The position numbers and the translations under genes were made by a program. From NCBI GenBank assembly GCA_947379865.1, contig CANCOY010000049.1:1-27448 (forward strand): a stretch of 27,448 nucleotides of DNA, in the 5' to 3' direction. This DNA comes from Acetobacteraceae bacterium. Its GTDB lineage: Bacteria > Pseudomonadota > Alphaproteobacteria > Zavarziniales > Zavarziniaceae. Under the pieces are notes generated by a model that worked only from the letters and a program-made list of their open reading frames with translations, searched no databases and was not told where the DNA came from. Shown here piece by piece: positions 23,733-27,448 of the stretch (positions within the stretch are counted from its first letter, which is position 1; every line of letters begins with the position of its first letter).

Positions 23733-24406
23733 GCCCTGCACCAGAGGTCGTGATAGCCCCGGCGGCAGGCCATGCGGCCCTCATGGACGGCGTCTATCGC
23801 TACCAGCGCCATTTCTATGACCTGACGCGCAAGTATTATTTATTGGGCCGCGACCGCATGATCGCCGACCTTGAGGTGCCAGCGGGCGGGCGCGTGCTGG
23901 AGATTGGCTGCGGCACCGGGCGCAATCTGGTTACGCTCGCCCGGCGCTATCCCCAGGCCACGGCCGTGGGGGTGGATATCTCGGAAGCCATGCTTGAGAC
24001 GGCCACGCGGCAGATTACCCGCCGCGATCTGGCCGGGCGGATCAGCGTGCGGGCTGGCGACGCCAGTGCGCTGGAGCAGCTGGAACTGGGGCAGTTTGAC
24101 CGCGTGGTGTTCTCCTACACCCTCTCCATGATGCCGGTCTGGCAGCAGGCCCTGGAACAGGGCTTTGCCAGGCTTGCCCCCGGCGGCAGCGTGCATGTGG
24201 TGGATTTCGGCAGTCTGGCCGGCCTGCCCGGGCTGCTGGCACGGGTTCTGCACGCCTGGCTGCGGCGGTTTCATGTAACCCCACGCGCCAATCTTGACGA
24301 GACCTTCCGCGCCCTTGCCCGCCGCCATGGCCTGGCGGTGCAGACGGGGGAGACCCATCGCGGCTATGTCTGGCTGGGTCGGGCAAGCGGCGGCCAGCCG
24401 GCCTGA
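23729..24406 (+). CDS. btaB: diacylglyceryl-homoserine N-methyltransferase BtaB
   Basis: A 225-residue class I methyltransferase that methylates the product of BtaA three times to give diacylglyceryl-N,N,N-trimethylhomoserine (DGTS). SAM motif I is VLEIGCGTG at 56-64, with GVDISEAML as motif II, AGDAS as the base-contact region, and FSYTLSMMPVWQ and LAPGGSVHVVDFG further on. The N-terminal YRYQRHFYDLTRKYYLLGRD is typical of BtaB. Its ATG overlaps the btaA stop, the arrangement known from Rhodobacter-type btaAB. Its stop is only six bases from the stop of the convergent XRE gene, so there is no room for a private terminator. Confidence 0.95.
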   Translation: MSPAPEVVIAPAAGHAALMDGVYRYQRHFYDLTRKYYLLGRDRMIADLEVPAGGRVLEIGCGTGRNLVTLARRYPQATAVGVDISEAMLETATRQITRRDLAGRISVRAGDASALEQLELGQFDRVVFSYTLSMMPVWQQALEQGFARLAPGGSVHVVDFGSLAGLPGLLARVLHAWLRRFHVTPRANLDETFRALARRHGLAVQTGETHRGYVWLGRASGGQPA

Positions 24407-24412
24407 GGCCAC

Positions 24413-25012
24413 TCAGCCGGCGATGTCTTCCAGGCGCAGGATGCTCTCCAGTCCCATGGGGGCATCGGGGGCACAGGCCTCGTAATGCATGTCGCTGATC
24501 ATGCGCTGGCCATAGCTGCGAATGCGGGCGTGCCAGCGATGCCGGAAGGCATTGCGGTTTTCAAAGCGCAGGTGCTGGTCGGCAACGCCCGAGATGAGGA
24601 TGACGTCGCCATTCCGCACTTCCGCCGTGAAGGCGGCATCGGCAAACAGCCGCCCCACATCTCCCACCAGATGCTCGGCAAGGCGCCGGTCCAGCAGTCG
24701 CGTCATATGGGGCCAGTGTGCCATCAGGCCGGCCGACAGTCCGAGCAGTCGGATTCCGTCCAGATCGAAAAACGCCCGCATGGACGCCTGGCGGCCAAGA
24801 AAGGCCCGCTCGATGGCCAGTTCATCGCGCTCGGTCTGTGCCATGAGATCGCGCAGGCGGCGCGACATCTCGGGCGATGGCTCATCAAGGCCGCGTTCCC
24901 AGCGCGAGACGGCGGATTGCGTGACCCCAATGGCAGCCCCCAGCGCCTCTTGCTTCATGCAGTTCAGGCGCCGCCAGAGGCGCAGGTCGGCCGCGAAGGT
25001 ATTGCCGCTCAT
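24413..25012 (-). CDS. XRE-family transcriptional regulator with unassigned C-terminal domain
   Basis: A 199-residue protein with an N-terminal helix-turn-helix at about 19-41 (MKQEALGAAIGVTQSAVSRWERG). The remaining 120 residues show no motif I recognise with certainty. VILISGVADQHLRFENRNAFRHRWHA and the following strands could form a PAS-like or other small ligand domain. The frame is open to 25153, but ATG 25012 places the HTH at the usual distance and clears the intergenic region. The gene converges on btaB with six bases between stops and is divergent from the outer-membrane protein gene. A palindrome in the divergent region is a likely operator. Control of that neighbour, itself, or the bta genes are all possible. 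Confidence 0.85.
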   Translation of the reverse strand: MSGNTFAADLRLWRRLNCMKQEALGAAIGVTQSAVSRWERGLDEPSPEMSRRLRDLMAQTERDELAIERAFLGRQASMRAFFDLDGIRLLGLSAGLMAHWPHMTRLLDRRLAEHLVGDVGRLFADAAFTAEVRNGDVILISGVADQHLRFENRNAFRHRWHARIRSYGQRMISDMHYEACAPDAPMGLESILRLEDIAG

Positions 25013-25052
25013 AAATGCTCGTAAATCAGTTGTCAGCCCAAAGATCATTTTA

Positions 25053-25066
25053 TGGCATAGATGCCA
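25053..25066. promoter_or_regulatory. palindrome between XRE gene and outer-membrane gene (candidate operator)
   Basis: TGGCATAGATGCCA has perfect 6-base arms around AG. It lies 41 bases upstream of the XRE start and 74 bases upstream of the divergent beta-barrel start. On the minus strand it is next to AT-rich TAAAAT (25052-25047), a possible -10 box of the XRE gene. Position and symmetry fit binding by the XRE dimer. Confidence 0.45.
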
Positions 25067-25139
25067 CCAGTTGTCGTGGGTAAGGTTTTTATTGCCTATG
25101 CCTGTCGGCGGCCTCCAATCAGATGAGGGGATTTGACCC

Positions 25140-25835
25140 ATGCGTACCGGCATTGCCCTTGCGGCAGCATTTCTTTCTCTTCTCCCCTTTGCCGCCAGCG
25201 CTGACGAGACCGCAGCCTGGAGCGATGGCGCCTATGCCGGTGTTACGGCAGGCCTCGGGCGTGGCAACAGCAAGATGGAATTCCCTGACAAGTATTGGGA
25301 ACTCGACGATGCCTATGACGCGGTCACGGGCCATACCACTGCCTATGTTCTGGGCGCCGAGGCCGGCTACAACTGGATCCGTGGCAATTACCTGCTCGGC
25401 ACTGAAGTCGATCTGTCGCACGTCGGCTTCAACACGACCAACAACAATGCCATCAGCGGCGACACGGGCTCTGCCACCGTGGGCCAGAAGGTCAGCCTGC
25501 TGAGCACGGCACGTCTGCGCGCCGGTTACATCCACAACAGCGCGGTCTTCTACGTTACGGGCGGCCTTGCCATGACGATGAATGACGTGACGATGATCGA
25601 TGGCGATCATGAAGGTGATGCCAAGACCCGCGACCGTGTCTGGGCGCCGGGCTGGGCGGTTGGCGTCGGCTCGGAATGTGCGATGTCCGAGCACTGGACC
25701 TCGAAGATCGAATACCTGCACGTCGATACCCGCCAGAAGGCCGGCACCACCGAGCCCAGCGAGGACGAGACGTTCCACACCAAGGCCAAGTTCAACGCCG
25801 ACATCATCCGTCTGGCCGTGAACTACCGCTTCTAG
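25140..25835 (+). CDS. outer-membrane beta-barrel protein (OmpA/Omp25-like porin family)
   Basis: The 231-residue precursor has a clear signal peptide (hydrophobic core LAAAFLSLLPFA) with a likely cut after Ala-Ser-Ala near residue 21. The mature part alternates polar and hydrophobic residues, with strands such as YAGVTAGLGRG, YVLGAEAGYNW, LLGTEVDLS, STARLRAGYI and SKIEYLHVD. It ends in NIRLAV-type strand sequence with a terminal Phe (AVNYRF), the signal for the BAM complex. This is the eight-stranded small barrel type common as Omp25/Omp31-like proteins in alphaproteobacteria. Its role could be structural or a narrow pore. GAGGGG precedes the ATG, and a strong terminator follows. Confidence 0.9.
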   Translation: MRTGIALAAAFLSLLPFAASADETAAWSDGAYAGVTAGLGRGNSKMEFPDKYWELDDAYDAVTGHTTAYVLGAEAGYNWIRGNYLLGTEVDLSHVGFNTTNNNAISGDTGSATVGQKVSLLSTARLRAGYIHNSAVFYVTGGLAMTMNDVTMIDGDHEGDAKTRDRVWAPGWAVGVGSECAMSEHWTSKIEYLHVDTRQKAGTTEPSEDETFHTKAKFNADIIRLAVNYRF

Positions 25836-25856
25836 GCTCTGCCGGAAGACAAATGG

Positions 25857-25892
25857 CGGGGCTGCCCTTCGCTGGGTGGCCCCGTTTTGTTT
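25857..25892 (+). terminator. Rho-independent terminator after the outer-membrane gene
   Basis: CGGGGC (25857-25862) pairs with GCCCCG (25879-25884), with further pairing inside, and TTTTGTTT follows directly (25885-25892). It lies 22 bases after the stop codon at 25835. Confidence 0.85.
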
Positions 25893-25903
25893 CAGGGCCC
25901 CGG

Positions 25904-26137
25904 TCAGATCCCGCGCGAGCCCTTGTAGGTGCCGCTGTCGTTGAAGACCACACGGCGGTTGGGGCGCTGGTTGCTGTTGTGGGCGGTCAGTACATGGACC
26001 TCGTTGCCCACGGTCTCCACCCCGAACACCTTGTGGCTGCCCGCCGTGATGGCCGTGGCATTGACCCGGTAGGTCTGGCCGTTGGTGCGGCGAATGGTCA
26101 GGGTCTGGCTTGCCTCATCCCACATTCCAAGCAGCAT
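25904..26137 (-). CDS. small protein of unknown function
   Basis: A 77-residue product starting at ATG 26137, preceded by a strong GGGGGAG ribosome site. The sequence (MLLGMWDEASQTLTIRR..., then TYRVNATAITAGSHKVFGVE and RRVVFNDSGTYKGSRGI) is polar and beta-rich, with no signal peptide or membrane segment. I do not recognise the family. Codon use looks like the neighbours. The frame remains open far upstream, but that part runs antisense through the DUF411 and nfuA genes and is not coding. It ends just beyond the outer-membrane gene terminator and is divergent from DUF411. The strong ribosome site is the main support for a real gene. Confidence 0.6.
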   Translation of the reverse strand: MLLGMWDEASQTLTIRRTNGQTYRVNATAITAGSHKVFGVETVGNEVHVLTAHNSNQRPNRRVVFNDSGTYKGSRGI

Positions 26138-26245
26138 GCTGGTCTCCCCCGGGAAATTCCCTATGCCTCTGGCGGCGCCCCCTTGCCGGGCGCGCTGGCG
26201 GCCTCCATCTTGGGGGTTCTCAACCCGTGGAACAAGGTGGTCTTC

Positions 26246-26713
26246 ATGCCGGTTCGCATCAGCAGGCGGCATCTTCTGGCCGGCCTCACAATCTCGCTCG
26301 CGGCCTCGCCTTTGCCCGGTTCCCGCATCGCCCTCGCGGCGCCAGAGCCGGTAGAGGTCTGGAAATCGCCCACCTGTGGCTGCTGCAAGGCCTGGGTCGA
26401 TCATCTGCAGGCTGCCGGCTTTGCCGTTACCGTCCATGATGTGGACGATGTGGAGGCGGTCAAGACCGCCCATGGCGTGCCGCGCGCCTTGCGCTCGTGC
26501 CATACGGCCCTGGTGGGGGGCTATGTGGTGGAGGGGCATGTGCCTGCCGCCGATCTGCGGCGCCTGCTGGCCGAGCGGCCCCGGGCGGGCGGCCTTGCCG
26601 TGGCCGGCATGCCCCAGGATGCCCCCGGCATGGACATGAACACGGGCGAGCCCTATCAGGTTGTGCTGTTTGGCGCCCCTGGCGGCGGGACGACGGTATT
26701 CGCCAGCCACTGA
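26246..26713 (+). CDS. DUF411 metal-binding protein with Tat-like leader
   Basis: A 155-residue protein with a twin-arginine-like leader (ISRRHLLAGL, then a hydrophobic stretch to about 31), so it is probably exported folded or membrane-anchored. The mature domain is DUF411: VEVWKSPTCGCCKAWVDHL, VTVHDVDDVEAVK, GVPRALRSCHTALVGGYVVEGHVPAADLRRLL. Four cysteines stand out, Cys44, Cys46, Cys47 and Cys85, and the family is linked to copper handling and metal resistance. AAGGTGG precedes ATG 26246. No copper pump or oxidase gene is adjacent, so the assignment to copper is by family only. Confidence 0.9.
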   Translation: MPVRISRRHLLAGLTISLAASPLPGSRIALAAPEPVEVWKSPTCGCCKAWVDHLQAAGFAVTVHDVDDVEAVKTAHGVPRALRSCHTALVGGYVVEGHVPAADLRRLLAERPRAGGLAVAGMPQDAPGMDMNTGEPYQVVLFGAPGGGTTVFASH

Positions 26714-26828
26714 GCCGCCAGCATGGCATCGCTGCCGCCCGCGTCTTTCTCCTAGCGCCCCGGTCGGATATTTCTTGATCTTGGCGGCATCCTCAGGCAT
26801 TGATGGATGCATGTGAGGAGACTCCAAG

Positions 26829-27374
26829 ATGTTTATCCAGACCGAGACCACCCCGAACCCCGCCACCCTGAAGTTCCTGCCCGGCCGCGAGGTGATGGAG
26901 GCGGGGACCGTGGATTTCGCCAATGCCGAGACGGCCAGCCGCTCGCCGCTGGCGACACGCCTGTTCGCCATCAGCGGCGTGACCCGGGTGTTCTTTGGCA
27001 ATGACTTTGTCACCGTGACCAAGGGTGACGAGGAATGGCAGCACATCAAGCCGGCCGTTCTTGGCGCCATCATGGAACATTTCACCTCGGGTGATCCCAC
27101 CATGCTGGATGGCGAGGCCCAGGTGGGCGGCGCTGCCGAAGGTGATTCCGACATCGTCATCCAGATCAAGGACCTGCTCGACACGCGCGTGCGGCCGGCC
27201 GTGGCCCAGGACGGCGGCGACATCGTGTTCCACGGCTTTGAGGATGGCGTGGTCTATCTGACCATGCAGGGCGCCTGCTCGGGCTGCCCGTCATCCACGG
27301 CCACCCTGAAGTCCGGCATCGAGAACATGCTGCGGCACTATGTGCCCGAGGTGCAGGAAGTCCGCGCCGTCTGA
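26829..27374 (+). CDS. nfuA: Fe-S biogenesis protein NfuA
   Basis: A 181-residue protein made of an N-terminal Nfu domain (MFIQTETTPNPATLKFLPG, then GVTRVFFGNDFVTVTK) and a C-terminal NifU-like domain (VRPAVAQDGGDIVFHGF) with the cluster-binding CxxC in GACSGCPSS (Cys150, Cys153). NfuA receives and delivers 4Fe-4S clusters to target apoproteins. Length and both domains are normal for the alphaproteobacterial type. GAGGAG is placed well before the ATG, and a near-perfect terminator follows. The gene is monocistronic in this window. Confidence 0.97.
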   Translation: MFIQTETTPNPATLKFLPGREVMEAGTVDFANAETASRSPLATRLFAISGVTRVFFGNDFVTVTKGDEEWQHIKPAVLGAIMEHFTSGDPTMLDGEAQVGGAAEGDSDIVIQIKDLLDTRVRPAVAQDGGDIVFHGFEDGVVYLTMQGACSGCPSSTATLKSGIENMLRHYVPEVQEVRAV

Positions 27375-27410
27375 CGTCTTGCTTCTGGCGCCTGTCGCCC
27401 GAAACGATTA

Positions 27411-27441
27411 CCAAAGGCGGCTCAGGCCGCCTTTGGCTTTT
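27411..27441 (+). terminator. Rho-independent terminator after nfuA
   Basis: CCAAAGGCGGC (27411-27421) and GCCGCCTTTGG (27426-27436) form a perfect 11-base stem over a TCAG loop, followed by CTTTTCT. It lies 36 bases after the nfuA stop. Confidence 0.9.
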
Positions 27442-27448
27442 CTACCCC

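Overview
The window is a high-GC, densely coded bacterial chromosome segment. Gene content and order (mutS, glnD, murJ, trpS, a UspA-type gene, later nfuA) resemble those I know from Alphaproteobacteria of the Rhodospirillales type. The ammonium-sensing GlnD, the malic enzyme fused to a phosphotransacetylase-like domain, and the BtaA/BtaB and PlcP/Agt lipid enzymes fit the same placement. The exact genus cannot be read from the sequence. No tRNA, rRNA, insertion sequence, phage gene or CRISPR array was seen, and no stretch above 300 bases lacks a gene.

Layout. Bases 1-3654 (minus strand): maeB followed by a PhoR-like histidine kinase that runs off the left edge. Bases 3777-15235 (plus strand): mutS, two tandem paralogous membrane histidine kinases, glnD, murJ and trpS, a housekeeping block into which the kinase pair looks inserted. 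Bases 15336-15881 (minus): an unusual protein joining a HigA-like helix-turn-helix to a histone H1-like Lys/Ala/Pro tail. Bases 16120-18853 (plus): a DUF2333 membrane protein, a universal stress protein and a ChrA-type transporter. Base 18839 onward (minus): a diacylglycerol-kinase-family lipid kinase, then a small VOC protein (plus).

The most interesting region is 20388-24406 (plus): plcP, agt, btaA and btaB. PlcP-type phospholipase C strips head groups from phospholipids to give diacylglycerol. Agt glycosylates diacylglycerol. BtaA and BtaB turn diacylglycerol into the betaine lipid DGTS. Together these genes could replace phospholipids with two classes of phosphorus-free lipid. plcP/agt and btaA/btaB each overlap by ATGA, so the cluster reads as two coupled pairs set 34 bases apart. 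The lipid kinase at 18839-19756 could return diacylglycerol to phosphatidic acid. A PhoR-like sensor lies elsewhere in the same window.

The right end holds an XRE regulator convergent with btaB and divergent from an outer-membrane beta-barrel gene, with a perfect palindrome between them. Then come a tiny unknown gene, a DUF411 metal-binding protein with a Tat-like leader, and nfuA closed by a strong terminator. Related genomes, as I recall them, place nfuA close to the trpS/uspA block, so roughly 9 kb between the stress-protein gene and nfuA may be accessory DNA.
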